Source: Oceanobacillus neutriphilus (lineage in GTDB: Bacteria > Bacillota > Bacilli > Bacillales > Amphibacillaceae). From it: a stretch of DNA of 64,000 nucleotides. The translations under genes were made by a program, and so were the position numbers. The stretch spans positions 19,976-83,975 of the forward strand of contig NZ_BMLW01000017.1 in NCBI RefSeq assembly GCF_014645515.1. The letters are read 5' to 3'. The notes under the pieces were generated by a model. The model was not told the origin of the DNA. It did no database searches and was given only the letters and a program-made list of their open reading frames with translations. This document shows, piece by piece, positions 54,476 through 63,376 of the stretch (its first letter is position 1; every line of letters begins with the position of its first letter).

Positions 54476-55536
54476 AAGATGCCTGCTCCTTCCTTTTCCT
54501 GCTGATAGAAGTATTGAAGCAGCTCATTACTTGTAACAACACCGACAGCTTTTTGATTCTTATCCACCACCGGGAAATGAGTCTGGTTTACTGAACGGAT
54601 AATTGCATAAGCATCCTCTACTGTACTTTCGACAGGAATCGTCACAGCTTCCTTCTGCTCCATTTGATTTTCAAAAATTCCTTTTAAAATTTGATTCTTA
54701 TCCACAAGCATGAAAAACCCATCGCTGTGCTCTATCACGTCATCAGTATTATCTTCCCTAAAATACGCTGCATCCTTCTTCATAACTTCTTTTATCGATT
54801 TTAACCATGGCGACTGCCGGTTTCCAATAAATTCTTCTACAAACTCATTTTCAGGATGTTTCATCAATTGTTCCGGTGACCCGCATTGAACAACACTTCC
54901 TTCTTTCATCAGGCAGATACGATCACTCATTTTTAACGCCTCGTCCATATCGTGGGTAACAAAAACAATCGTCTTTTTTATCTCCGTTTGCAATTTATTT
55001 ATATCTATTTGTAATTGCTCCCGGCTGAGTGGATCGAGTGCGCTAAACGGCTCATCCATTAAGACGATATCAGGATCTGCAGCTAAAGCCCGGATAACAC
55101 CGATACGCTGCTGCTGCCCTCCTGAAAGTTCACCTGGATATCGCTTTTTAAAAATGGATGGATCAAGTCCTACCATATCCAATAATTCATCTGTCCGTTT
55201 CTGCATTTTACTTTTTTTCCACTTCAGCAAATCCGGAACCACCTGAATATTTTCCTGAACTGTCAAATGAGGAAACAAAGCGATTTGCTGCAGAACATAG
55301 CCAATATTCCATCGTAATTCGTGAATGGAATATTCACTTACCGGCTTATCATCTATGTATATTGTACCTGCAGATGGATCTATCAGACGGTTAATCATTT
55401 TCATCGTGGTTGTCTTTCCGCAGCCACTGGGGCCAATCAATGTCATAAATTCTCCCTTTTCCACCGTTAGATTAAAACGGTCTACAGCGGTTGTCCCATC
55501 CGGATATGTTTTTGTAATATCTTCAAATGTAATCAT
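54472..55536 (-). CDS. Osmoprotectant-type ABC ATPase with CBS domains
   Basis: The 354-residue ATPase has Walker A GPSGCGKTT, signature LSGGQQQRIGVIRAL, Walker B IVLMDEPFSALDP and H-loop FVTHDMDEAL. A C-terminal regulatory region of about 110 residues follows, in which a CBS motif is visible at the end (VEDAYAIIRSVNQTHFPVVDKNQKAVGVVTSNELL). CBS modules let OpuA/OpuC-type importers sense ionic strength or nucleotides. First gene of a two-gene operon. Confidence 0.9.
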   Translation of the reverse strand: MITFEDITKTYPDGTTAVDRFNLTVEKGEFMTLIGPSGCGKTTTMKMINRLIDPSAGTIYIDDKPVSEYSIHELRWNIGYVLQQIALFPHLTVQENIQVVPDLLKWKKSKMQKRTDELLDMVGLDPSIFKKRYPGELSGGQQQRIGVIRALAADPDIVLMDEPFSALDPLSREQLQIDINKLQTEIKKTIVFVTHDMDEALKMSDRICLMKEGSVVQCGSPEQLMKHPENEFVEEFIGNRQSPWLKSIKEVMKKDAAYFREDNTDDVIEHSDGFFMLVDKNQILKGIFENQMEQKEAVTIPVESTVEDAYAIIRSVNQTHFPVVDKNQKAVGVVTSNELLQYFYQQEKEGAGIL

Positions 55537-55663
55537 CGTAATTCCCCCTTCATAAAATGATTCCCGATTGTACGTATTTAAAAACCTGACATCGCTTTAT
55601 TTTTCACTATATATAAATTAGTGAATCTGTCTTTTTCATCTGACAAATAAGCCATTTATTCCA

Positions 55664-55682
55664 TTGTTAAGCATTGTAACAA
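55664..55682 (-). promoter_or_regulatory. Short dyad upstream of the ABC operon
   Basis: TTGTTA and TAACAA are inverted around seven bases, roughly 130 bases before the ATPase start. It could be an operator but is short and A/T-rich. Confidence 0.25.
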
Positions 55683-55732
55683 GCGTACTGTATTTTCAAA
55701 TGACAGCCAGAAGGTAAAATCTTTATTTCAAT

Positions 55733-56484
55733 TTACTCAACTTTCGCACCTAAGAATAAGCAACTATACCTTACTATTCCGGGATGTACATGTTCTACAT
55801 TATCCTGCCTGCATGTTGTTAAATCATCCTACTAATGGAATGGAGATTGTTGTATAGCTCCGCTCCGACCAACCACTATGCTTTCCATGGGGACGGCTTC
55901 AGCTAACTTGAAAAGAAACCCGCTTTTCAAGTGGATCTTCAGCTCGCCCTGTTCCCATAGGAGTCTACGTGGTTGGTCTGCGCTCAGTCAGGCTTCTACA
56001 GCGCATGGAAGAAATAATATCCTGATGAAGTTAGATGAAATCATCGTTTTTAGCCTAAATAAACAATCATGCTGATGTTTCAAATGGTTTTTAGCAGTTC
56101 AAATCATGACAGCACGAATAATTCATATCGAGAATAGCTTTCATGCATCAAAAGTAAAGATTGCTGAGCATGTTTACCATGCAACACGAAAAATTTGTTC
56201 TGTCAGATCTACCTTTTATTTGTTCAGTTATTTCAGTATAAAACATCCTGCTAGCGGAGGCGGACCGTTTTGACTCCTGAGGGATTAGCATCTTCTGAAG
56301 ATCCACTTTTGCCAAGTGCTCTTCTTGGCAAAAGTTAGCTGAAGAGCATGCCCCTAGGAAAGCAAAACGATCCGCCGCAGCGGTGGCTTTATCTTCTATC
56401 TTTGTCAACAGATATATGAAAGAAATGATCACACTCTGTCTCTGTAGATAGGAAGTTACTTTTTAAAGTGCGAAAGTTGAGTAA
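55733..56484 (+). repeat. Full copy (C) of the ~750-bp inverted-repeat element
   Basis: The 752-bp element is bounded by perfect 17-bp inverted repeats, TTACTCAACTTTCGCAC (55733-55749) and GTGCGAAAGTTGAGTAA (56468-56484). AATTTA occurs at both junctions. Inside are two long palindromic modules: 55867-55980 (GACCAACCACTATGC to GTGGTTGGTC) and 56251-56384 (CTAGCGGAGGCGGACCGTTTTG to CAAAACGATCCGCC). Both modules share the blocks GACTCCT, GAAGATCCACTT, TTAGCTGAAG and GGAAAGC or their complements. No transposase is encoded, so it is MITE-like. Copies A and B are relatives. Confidence 0.9.
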
Positions 56485-56636
56485 TTTATAAAGATACGTA
56501 TTAGAAAAATATAAATTTGCTAAAAGAACAGCTCAGATGCGCTTTTCTAAAAAAATTTGTACTTAAACAGATTGGTTCATGCTAAAATAACCATAGGAGC
56601 ATAGAATAAGAATTTGGAAAAGAGAGTTGGGAACGT

Positions 56637-57218
56637 ATGGATTATATTATTTTTGGGATTATCGCATATCTCTTAGGATCTATTCCATTTGCCTTAATTA
56701 TTGGCAAAATAGGATATAAAATAGATGTTCGTGAGCATGGGAGCGGTAACCTTGGCGCAACCAATGCCTTTCGAGTACTTGGAATAAAAGCTGGAAGCAT
56801 CGTTATTATAGGTGACATTTTAAAAGGAACTGCAGCTGTTTTATTACCTCAATTATTTGATGCAAATGTCTATCCTTTAATCATTGGTATTATAGCAGTC
56901 TTAGGTCATACTTATCCAATTTTCGCTAAGTTTAAAGGCGGAAAAGCTGTTGCAACATCAGGCGGAATGATTCTCGGAATTAATCCGTTTCTGTTTATTA
57001 TCATGATTGCAACGTTCTTATTATCATTATATTTATCAAAATATGTTTCACTGTCATCCATGATTGCTGGAATTGTTGCCTTTTTTGCTTCCCTGTTTTT
57101 CAATGATATCGGACTGACGATTGTTATCTTTTTATTAACTGCTTTTGTAACCTATCGTCATTGGGCGAACATTAAACGAATAAAAAATGGCACAGAGCCT
57201 AAAATAACTTGGATGTAG
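56637..57218 (+). CDS. plsY: Glycerol-3-phosphate acyltransferase PlsY
   Basis: The 193-residue membrane enzyme has about five helices and the three PlsY motifs: [15 protein letters not shown], a KGTAAVLLP loop, and [21 protein letters not shown]. It acylates glycerol 3-phosphate from acyl-phosphate, the first step of phospholipid synthesis. The ATG at 56637 follows GAGAGTTGGGAA. It is the Bacillus yneS position, normally next to yneT and parE; here an ABC operon and repeat copy C separate them. Confidence 0.95.
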   Translation: MDYIIFGIIAYLLGSIPFALIIGKIGYKIDVREHGSGNLGATNAFRVLGIKAGSIVIIGDILKGTAAVLLPQLFDANVYPLIIGIIAVLGHTYPIFAKFKGGKAVATSGGMILGINPFLFIIMIATFLLSLYLSKYVSLSSMIAGIVAFFASLFFNDIGLTIVIFLLTAFVTYRHWANIKRIKNGTEPKITWM

Positions 57219-57332
57219 AAAGCCGATAAATTGAATATTTAAGCCAAATTCAGTATACTAGTGGCTAGTTATAATTTTGATTGTTTAAGCATCTCAGGTA
57301 TCGCAGATGTTTACAAGAAAGGGCGTTTTTTA

Positions 57333-58265
57333 ATGCAGCAAATAGACACGATTTCATTAAAAAAACTTCCATCTAAGGAAGAAAGACATAGATTATTTGG
57401 TTCTGTCCCGCCTGGTGAGAAAAAAAAACCTACTGAAAAAAGCAAAATGGCTGATTTACAAAATGTAAAACGTGATTTTCTTTTTGATTTAGATACCGTT
57501 GGAATAGCAAATGTAAAATACCCTATTCGTGTTCTGAGCGGGCAAGCACCTTTTGAACAAACAACCATTGGGACGTTCACATTTTCATCCAGCATCCCTG
57601 CCAATAGTAAAGGCACAAACATGAGCCGTTTTATGGAGCTGTTAGAGCAATATCATCAAGGCGGTTTTACTATTTCCATTGATGACTTGAAACAGTTCAC
57701 CAGAGATCTGGCTGATAAATTGGAACAGGAAGATGCCTATGTTTCTGTAAGCTTTCCCTGGTTCTATGAGCGTGAAGCGCCACAAACCCTTGCTTCGGGG
57801 CTGAATCATGCGGAAGCATCTGTTTCCGTACGTTATTCAAAACATGAGGATTATCAAATCAATGTTTCTTTAAAAGCACAAATAACGACATTATGCCCTT
57901 GTTCAAAAGAAATTAGTGAATACAGCGCTCATAACCAGCGCGGCAATGTGACGATCGAAACAGAGCTGGAGTCCAATTTTTCGAATGCAGATGATGATTG
58001 GAAGGTTCTTTTACTGGAAGCTGCTGAAAGTAATGCGAGTGCCAGACTTCACCCTGTTTTAAAAAGACCTGACGAGAAAATGGTAACAGAGCAGGCCTAC
58101 GAAAATCCGAGATTTGTAGAGGATATGGTCCGCTTAATTGCAGCAGATCTCTATGAAATACCTTCAGTTATCAAATTTCATGTAGCATGCCGTAATGAAG
58201 AATCCATTCATATGCATGATGCAATTGCATCTGTTACGTATGATAAACGCAACGGACAAGGTTGA
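57333..58265 (+). CDS. folE2: GTP cyclohydrolase FolE2
   Basis: The 310-residue type IB GTP cyclohydrolase begins [25 protein letters not shown] and carries [34 protein letters not shown] and the metal-ligand cysteine segment [20 protein letters not shown]. It makes 7,8-dihydroneopterin triphosphate for folate and queuosine and can work with metals other than zinc. The ATG at 57333 follows AAAGGG; the upstream reading is rejected. I saw no Zur-box-like palindrome before it, so regulation may differ from the zinc-controlled Bacillus subtilis copy. Confidence 0.94.
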   Translation: MQQIDTISLKKLPSKEERHRLFGSVPPGEKKKPTEKSKMADLQNVKRDFLFDLDTVGIANVKYPIRVLSGQAPFEQTTIGTFTFSSSIPANSKGTNMSRFMELLEQYHQGGFTISIDDLKQFTRDLADKLEQEDAYVSVSFPWFYEREAPQTLASGLNHAEASVSVRYSKHEDYQINVSLKAQITTLCPCSKEISEYSAHNQRGNVTIETELESNFSNADDDWKVLLLEAAESNASARLHPVLKRPDEKMVTEQAYENPRFVEDMVRLIAADLYEIPSVIKFHVACRNEESIHMHDAIASVTYDKRNGQG

Positions 58266-58272
58266 TTTTAAT

Positions 58273-58503
58273 ATGAAATATATATTTATTGGACTTATTC
58301 GCTTTTACCAGCTCGCCATCAGTCCTTTTACGCCTGCAACCTGCCGTTTTCATCCCACCTGCTCTGCCTACGCTATAGAAGCATTTCGACGTTTTGGATT
58401 TTTTAAAGGTGGAATATTGACTATAAAGAGAATTAGTAAATGTCATCCGTTCCATCCAGGCGGGGTTGATTACGTTCCAGAGAAATCTGAGAAAAAGCAT
58501 TAA
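58273..58503 (+). CDS. yidD: Membrane protein insertion efficiency factor YidD
   Basis: The 76-residue protein has the YidD pattern: [20 protein letters not shown], the conserved [18 protein letters not shown] with its cysteines, and [22 protein letters not shown]. It is a small amphipathic membrane-associated factor that helps YidC insertion. It begins eight bases after folE2. A longer reading from 58195 lies inside folE2. Confidence 0.93.
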   Translation: MKYIFIGLIRFYQLAISPFTPATCRFHPTCSAYAIEAFRRFGFFKGGILTIKRISKCHPFHPGGVDYVPEKSEKKH

Positions 58504-58520
58504 TAAAAGGGAGAGAGACA

Positions 58521-58817
58521 ATGGACATTAAAGTATCAGAACAAGCTGCAAAATGGTATAAAGAAGAGTTAGCTTTAGAAAACGAAAAGAATGTACGATT
58601 CTTTCCAAGATATGGCGGAGTCGGCGGCAGAATTGCCGGTTTTTCTCTCGGAATTAAAGCAGAAGCACCGAAAAACGAAACTGCTTCAACCACGGTAGAA
58701 GGTATTCATTTTTTTGTTGAAGAATCCGATGACTGGTACTTTGAAGGAGCAAATTTATCTGTCTCTTACGATGAATCTAAGCAAGAACCAAAAATTGAAT
58801 ACCCTGAAACAAACTAA
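58521..58817 (+). CDS. yneR: HesB/IscA-fold protein without cysteines (YneR-like)
   Basis: The 98-residue protein resembles the HesB-like YneR: VSEQAAKWYKEELAL, RFFPRYGGVGGRIAGFSLGI and FFVEESDDWYFEG. No cysteine is present, so it cannot hold an iron-sulfur cluster like IscA. GGGAGAGAG precedes the ATG. Its place beside plsY and yneQ matches Bacillus subtilis. Function unknown. Confidence 0.88.
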   Translation: MDIKVSEQAAKWYKEELALENEKNVRFFPRYGGVGGRIAGFSLGIKAEAPKNETASTTVEGIHFFVEESDDWYFEGANLSVSYDESKQEPKIEYPETN

Positions 58818-58835
58818 CAAACTTACTATTAACCA

Positions 58836-58868
58836 ACAAAAAGCGCAGAAAATTTCTGCGCTTTTGTT
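58836..58868. terminator. Bidirectional terminator between yneR and yneQ
   Basis: AGCGCAGAAA and TTTCTGCGCT arms meet with almost no loop and are flanked by A- and T-runs. The convergent yneQ stop lies at its edge. Confidence 0.85.
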
Positions 58869-59163
58869 ATTTAAATCGTTCTAATTGATTGAGCTTGTTT
58901 TCAGACTTTAAAATCTGCCATTGGTGATCACCAAATAAATCAAAATGAGGGTATTCAGGTCTTAAATCAATCCAGGATTCATCTAAATTATATTTCCTCC
59001 CCCACTCTTTTAGCTTCTCCAAATCACTGCAGCCAACTTTTGTCACTGTATTACAGCCGGGAAAACGGTCATCCAGCCAATAATGGGTGATAAAATCAAT
59101 CTTTCCAGCACGCACATTGCGTTTCCACTGATTTAATTCATCTCTTTTTAATCCAAAAGCCAT
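58867..59163 (-). CDS. yneQ: YneQ-like conserved protein
   Basis: The 98-residue protein starts MAFGLKRDELNQWKRNVRAG and shows ITHYWLDDRFPGCNTVTKVGCS and WIDLRPEYPHFDLFG. It lacks any recognised domain but fits the small conserved YneQ family of bacilli. The ATG at 59163 is three bases past the yneP stop, with GAGG in the end of yneP, so the two are coupled. Function unknown. Confidence 0.8.
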   Translation of the reverse strand: MAFGLKRDELNQWKRNVRAGKIDFITHYWLDDRFPGCNTVTKVGCSDLEKLKEWGRKYNLDESWIDLRPEYPHFDLFGDHQWQILKSENKLNQLERFK

Positions 59164-59165
59164 TC

Positions 59166-59594
59166 CTAATCCTCTTTCCCTAACTGTTTTTGATAAGCAG
59201 TATGCCAATCAGGGAACTTCCGGCGGATAGACAGCGGTCGAAAAGTGTCTTTATCAACAATCGTATGTGTTGTTGTACCAGTGATAGCCAAATCTCCAGC
59301 TCCATTTAAAATTTCATAGCGATAAACTGTACGTAAACCATCGTAAGCCTCCAGCCATGTTTTTACAACTGGTTTTTCACCATAGCGAACGGCGTTTTTA
59401 TATGAAATTTGTGCATCGATGACAGGCGAAACAACATTATGCTTCTCCATGCCCTGGTGATAATTGAGCCCTAAAGCTTCCACAAATTTTGTACGCCCGA
59501 TTTCAAACCATACCAGATAATTCGCATGATAGACGACACCCATCTGATCGGTTTCCTGATATCTTACTTCTATTGGTGTTTCTGTAATTAACAA
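59166..59594 (-). CDS. yneP: Acyl-CoA thioesterase, 4HBT family (YneP-like)
   Basis: The 142-residue hot-dog fold enzyme has the signature VRYQETDQMGVVYHANYLVWFEIGR (D17 region) and a middle SYKNAVRYGEKPVVKTWLE. It would hydrolyse short or medium acyl-CoA. It lies 28 bases from yneN and overlaps functionally with yneQ. Confidence 0.9.
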   Translation of the reverse strand: MLITETPIEVRYQETDQMGVVYHANYLVWFEIGRTKFVEALGLNYHQGMEKHNVVSPVIDAQISYKNAVRYGEKPVVKTWLEAYDGLRTVYRYEILNGAGDLAITGTTTHTIVDKDTFRPLSIRRKFPDWHTAYQKQLGKED

Positions 59595-59622
59595 GCGTTC
59601 TTCCTCCTCTTGCTTCCTGCAA

Positions 59623-60225
59623 TCAATTCATTTCTTGAACCATTTCCTCCATATATTCATAATCCATCGGTCCCATTTTTCTCGGATGCTGTATCTTCCC
59701 ATCTGTTCCGATAAAATATGTGGTTGGTGCTGCATAAACAACATATTGATCAGACACAGTGTTATCTTTATCTAAAGGTACAGGAAATGTATATCCATGC
59801 TCCTCGATAAATTCCTCCGCATCCGATACGCTATTTTCAACGTCAGTCAGATTAACAGTGACTACCTCCACTTCTTCCTGATAGTCCTCATAGAATTTCT
59901 GCAGTTCAGGCATTTCTTCTATACAAGGAGGACACCAGGAGTACCAGAAGTTCAAAATTACTTTCTTCCCCTGCAATTCTGAAAGTCGAAAGCTGTCTCC
60001 TTCTAATGTTTCGAGTTCAAAATCAGGAGCTTGCTCACCGGGTTCAACTCCAGCACTTTCAGCGGGAGCAATGGCAGCACCCTGGCCGGAAGTTCCATCG
60101 TCTATCAGTACTGATTCTTCTTCTCCGTCTGCAGTATTGTCCATCAATCTGTCTTGAACAATATTAACAATAACAATCCCCACAAGCACTAATAATAAGG
60201 CAAGGGCAAATATCCGTTTATACAC
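59623..60225 (-). CDS. yneN: Membrane-anchored thiol-disulfide oxidoreductase (YneN-like)
   Basis: The 200-residue protein has an N-terminal helix (about 5-22), an acidic/Gly-rich linker and a TlpA/ResA-like thioredoxin fold. The active site is WCPPC (C98, C101), and the cis-Pro segment is YAAPTTYFIG. It is anchored outside the membrane and reduces or exchanges disulfides. Position next to citB and yneP agrees with Bacillus yneN. Confidence 0.88.
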   Translation of the reverse strand: MYKRIFALALLLVLVGIVIVNIVQDRLMDNTADGEEESVLIDDGTSGQGAAIAPAESAGVEPGEQAPDFELETLEGDSFRLSELQGKKVILNFWYSWCPPCIEEMPELQKFYEDYQEEVEVVTVNLTDVENSVSDAEEFIEEHGYTFPVPLDKDNTVSDQYVVYAAPTTYFIGTDGKIQHPRKMGPMDYEYMEEMVQEMN

Positions 60226-60321
60226 TTCTTATCTCCTACCATCCCAATTAATTGGTTTCCTTCTTCTATCGTAAAGAGGAACTTGAAATTTGTAAAGAAT
60301 AGAGCCCCGGGAAAACCATAG

Positions 60322-60355
60322 AAAAAGAGCCTTGCCTGATTTGCAGCAAGACTCT
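60322..60355 (-). terminator. Terminator of the aconitase gene
   Basis: GAGTCTTGC and GCAAGGCTC (minus strand; one mismatch) form a stem followed by TTTTTCT. Confidence 0.75.
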
Positions 60356-60379
60356 CTTCCTTATAAAGCAGCAGGCTGC

Positions 60380-63091
60380 TTATGCTTTTACTTTTTCACG
60401 CAGTACCATACGTAAGATACCGCCGTGACGGTAGTAATCAATTTCAACATCACTATCAAAACGGGCAACTGCTTTAAATGTAGTTACTTTACCAGCTTCA
60501 TCTGTTGCAGTTACATTAACTAAATCACCCGGTTTTACAGATTCATCAACATCTACAGCAAATGTTTCTTTACCTGTTAAACCTAAGCTTTCAGCGTTTT
60601 GGCCTTTTTCAAATTGCAACGGTAATACACCCATCATAACAAGGTTAGAACGGTGAATACGTTCGAAGCTTTCAGCAATAACTGTTTTGATTCCTAACAG
60701 ATTTGTACCTTTTGCAGCCCAGTCACGGGATGATCCCATACCATAATCTTTTCCGCCCATAACAATAAGACCTGTTCCGTCTTGTTGATATTTCATCGCA
60801 GCATCATAGATCGGCATTACATCGCCAGTTGGCCAGTAAGTAGTGTAACCACCTTCTGTACCAGGAGCTAACAGGTTACGGATGCGGATGTTAGCAAACG
60901 TACCACGCATCATGATTTCATGGTTACCACGGCGAGACCCGTAAGAGTTAAAGTTTCTTGGTGAAACTCCTTTTTCTTGCAAGTACTTACCTGCTGGCAT
61001 ATCTTTTGCAATTGCGCCTGCCGGAGAAATGTGATCTGTTGTTACAGAATCTCCAAATAATCCGATAGCACGTAATCCGCTGAGTGGTTCAACCGTGCCG
61101 GCTTCCGGAGTCAGTCCTTCAAAGAATGGAGGATTTTGGATATAAGTAGAATCCTCATCCCATTCAAATAACGGCTCATCTGTTGTATCAATTTCATTCC
61201 ATTTTTCATTGGAATTAAATACATTCTCATATTCTTTGCGGAAGATTTCCGGAGTAACTACTTTCTGAACCTCTTCTTTAATTTCAGTAAGTGTTGGCCA
61301 GATATCTGACATATAAACGTCATTACCCTCTGTATCCTTACCAAGAGCATCTTTTGTTAAGTCAACATCCACTGTTCCTGCCAGTGCATAAGCAACTACA
61401 AGCGGTGGTGATGCTAAGTAGTTAGCTTTTACAAGCGGATGGATACGTCCTTCAAAGTTACGGTTACCTGATAATACAGAAGACGCAATTAAATCACTTT
61501 CAGCAATAGCTTCTTCAATTTCTTCACGTAAAGGTCCAGAGTTACCGATACATGTTGTACATCCGTAACCTACAAGATTAAAGCCAAGTTTATCTAAATA
61601 AGTTTGTAAGCCGGCATCTTCTAAGTAACGTGTTACAACCTTGGAACCTGGTGCCAGTGAAGTTTTTACATATTCAGGAACTTCGAGACCTTTTTCAACA
61701 GCTTTCTTTGCAACAAGACCTGCCCCTAACATAACATACGGGTTAGATGTGTTTGTACAGGATGTAATTGCCGCAATAGCAAGGCTGCCGGTTTTCATAA
61801 CAGAAGTTTTACCATTTGGATGCTTGATTTCAACTTCTTTATCAAATTCAGCTTTATCTAATCCAAATCCCTGGTTTCCTTCTTTTGCAGTAATTGCTTT
61901 ATTAAATTCTTTTTTCATATTAGACAGTGGAATTAAATCCTGCGGACGTTTTGGACCGGAAAGATTCGGTTCCAGCTCTGTAAGATTAATTTCAATTACC
62001 TGAGTATATTCAGGGTCAGCATCATCTGCATCATACCATAAATTATTTTCTTTACAGTATTTTTCAACAGTTGCAATCAGCTCATCGTCACGGCCGGTTA
62101 ATTTTAAATAATCAAGCGATTCCTGATCGATTGGGAAGAAACCACAAGTTGCACCGTATTCCGGTGCCATATTAGAAATAGTGGCACGGTCAGCTAATGG
62201 CATATCCTTCAGCCCCGGGCCGAAGTACTCTACGAATTTACCAACTACGTTTTGCTCACGCAATACCTGTGTTACCTTCAATGCAAGATCAGTCGCTGTA
62301 GTACCATTCGGGAATGAACCTGTGAATTTCACACCGATTACTTCCGGAGCCGGGAAATAAGAAGGCTGCCCGAGCATACCTGCTTCCGCTTCAATTCCAC
62401 CAACACCCCAGCCCAGAATACCCAGACCATTGATCATTGTTGTATGAGAGTCAGTTCCTACAAGCGTATCAGGGAACGTGTCATAAGTGCCGTCTTCATT
62501 TTCCAGCGCGTGTACAACATCAGCTAGATACTCCAGGTTAACCTGGTGAACAATACCTGTTGCCGGCGGTACCGCACGATAGTTGTTAAATGCTTTCTGA
62601 GCCCAGTTTAAGAACTGATAGCGCTCAGCATTACGCTCAAACTCTAATTCCATATTTGCACGCAACGCATCTGCTGTTCCATATTGGTCAACCTGTACAG
62701 AGTGGTCAATAACCAGATCCACTGGAACTTCCGGATTGATTTTGTCCGGCTCTCCGCCAAGGTCTACCATTGCTTTACGAAGGGAAGCAAGGTCAACAAC
62801 CGCAGGTACCCCTGTAAAGTCCTGTAAAATAACGCGGGATGGTTTAAAAGGTACATCAGCTCCTGTAGCCTTATCTGTTCCCCAGTTTGCCAGTGATTCA
62901 ACATGTTCATTTTTAATTTGATGTCCATCATGCTGTCTTAATAAAGATTCTAAAAGAACACGGATAGAAAATGGCAAGCGGTCAACCTTACCTAATCCTG
63001 CTTCTTCCAAATTCTTTAAACGGTAATAATTATACGTTTTACCGTTCAGCTCGAACTGCTTTTTTGCATTGTACGCATTTGTGTTCGACAT
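60380..63091 (-). CDS. acnA: Aconitate hydratase AcnA (CitB)
   Basis: The 903-residue enzyme isomerises citrate to isocitrate in the TCA cycle and, in Bacillus, also acts as an iron-responsive RNA-binding protein. Cluster cysteines are in [12 protein letters not shown] and [14 protein letters not shown]. Other family marks are [34 protein letters not shown] and [17 protein letters not shown]. Length matches CitB. AAAGGGGT precedes the ATG. It begins the divergent end of the yneN group and is transcribed alone. Confidence 0.97.
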   Translation of the reverse strand: MSNTNAYNAKKQFELNGKTYNYYRLKNLEEAGLGKVDRLPFSIRVLLESLLRQHDGHQIKNEHVESLANWGTDKATGADVPFKPSRVILQDFTGVPAVVDLASLRKAMVDLGGEPDKINPEVPVDLVIDHSVQVDQYGTADALRANMELEFERNAERYQFLNWAQKAFNNYRAVPPATGIVHQVNLEYLADVVHALENEDGTYDTFPDTLVGTDSHTTMINGLGILGWGVGGIEAEAGMLGQPSYFPAPEVIGVKFTGSFPNGTTATDLALKVTQVLREQNVVGKFVEYFGPGLKDMPLADRATISNMAPEYGATCGFFPIDQESLDYLKLTGRDDELIATVEKYCKENNLWYDADDADPEYTQVIEINLTELEPNLSGPKRPQDLIPLSNMKKEFNKAITAKEGNQGFGLDKAEFDKEVEIKHPNGKTSVMKTGSLAIAAITSCTNTSNPYVMLGAGLVAKKAVEKGLEVPEYVKTSLAPGSKVVTRYLEDAGLQTYLDKLGFNLVGYGCTTCIGNSGPLREEIEEAIAESDLIASSVLSGNRNFEGRIHPLVKANYLASPPLVVAYALAGTVDVDLTKDALGKDTEGNDVYMSDIWPTLTEIKEEVQKVVTPEIFRKEYENVFNSNEKWNEIDTTDEPLFEWDEDSTYIQNPPFFEGLTPEAGTVEPLSGLRAIGLFGDSVTTDHISPAGAIAKDMPAGKYLQEKGVSPRNFNSYGSRRGNHEIMMRGTFANIRIRNLLAPGTEGGYTTYWPTGDVMPIYDAAMKYQQDGTGLIVMGGKDYGMGSSRDWAAKGTNLLGIKTVIAESFERIHRSNLVMMGVLPLQFEKGQNAESLGLTGKETFAVDVDESVKPGDLVNVTATDEAGKVTTFKAVARFDSDVEIDYYRHGGILRMVLREKVKA

Positions 63092-63195
63092 ATTGTGTTA
63101 CCCCTTTCATTTCCTCTCCTCCCCGGCATTTCGCAAGGAGGTATTACTTTTTTTAATCAATACTGCTATTCAAATAAATAGACTGTTCATAGTAT

Positions 63196-63224
63196 ATAAT
63201 ATAGGAATCTAGCAAATAAAACAA
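63196..63224 (-). promoter_or_regulatory. Aconitase promoter with nearby A/T palindrome
   Basis: On the minus strand TTGTTT (63219-63224) and TATTAT (63196-63201) are 17 bases apart. AATAATTATT lies at the upstream edge of the -35. In Bacillus subtilis CcpC binds ATAA/TTAT dyads at the citB promoter, so CcpC control is plausible here. Confidence 0.5.
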
Positions 63225-63376
63225 ATAATTATTGTTAAATAGTAGATAGTAAAAAGTTATGCCAAGAGATAAATCTTACTTATACAATCCCTAAATTATT
63301 GATAGTGAAAATAATACAAGTGCTGCATATCCTCTTAATGTTTTGTAAAAAGACCGCTTAACCGCCAAAAATAATT

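Noticed and set aside
56148..56432. Minus-strand ORF of 94 residues in copy C
   Set aside because: It spans the palindromic module of the repeat; the reading is not preserved in copy B.
57219..57332. Zur box or folate-sensing riboswitch before folE2
   Set aside because: No Zur-type palindrome and no riboswitch-like conserved core are visible in the 114-base leader.
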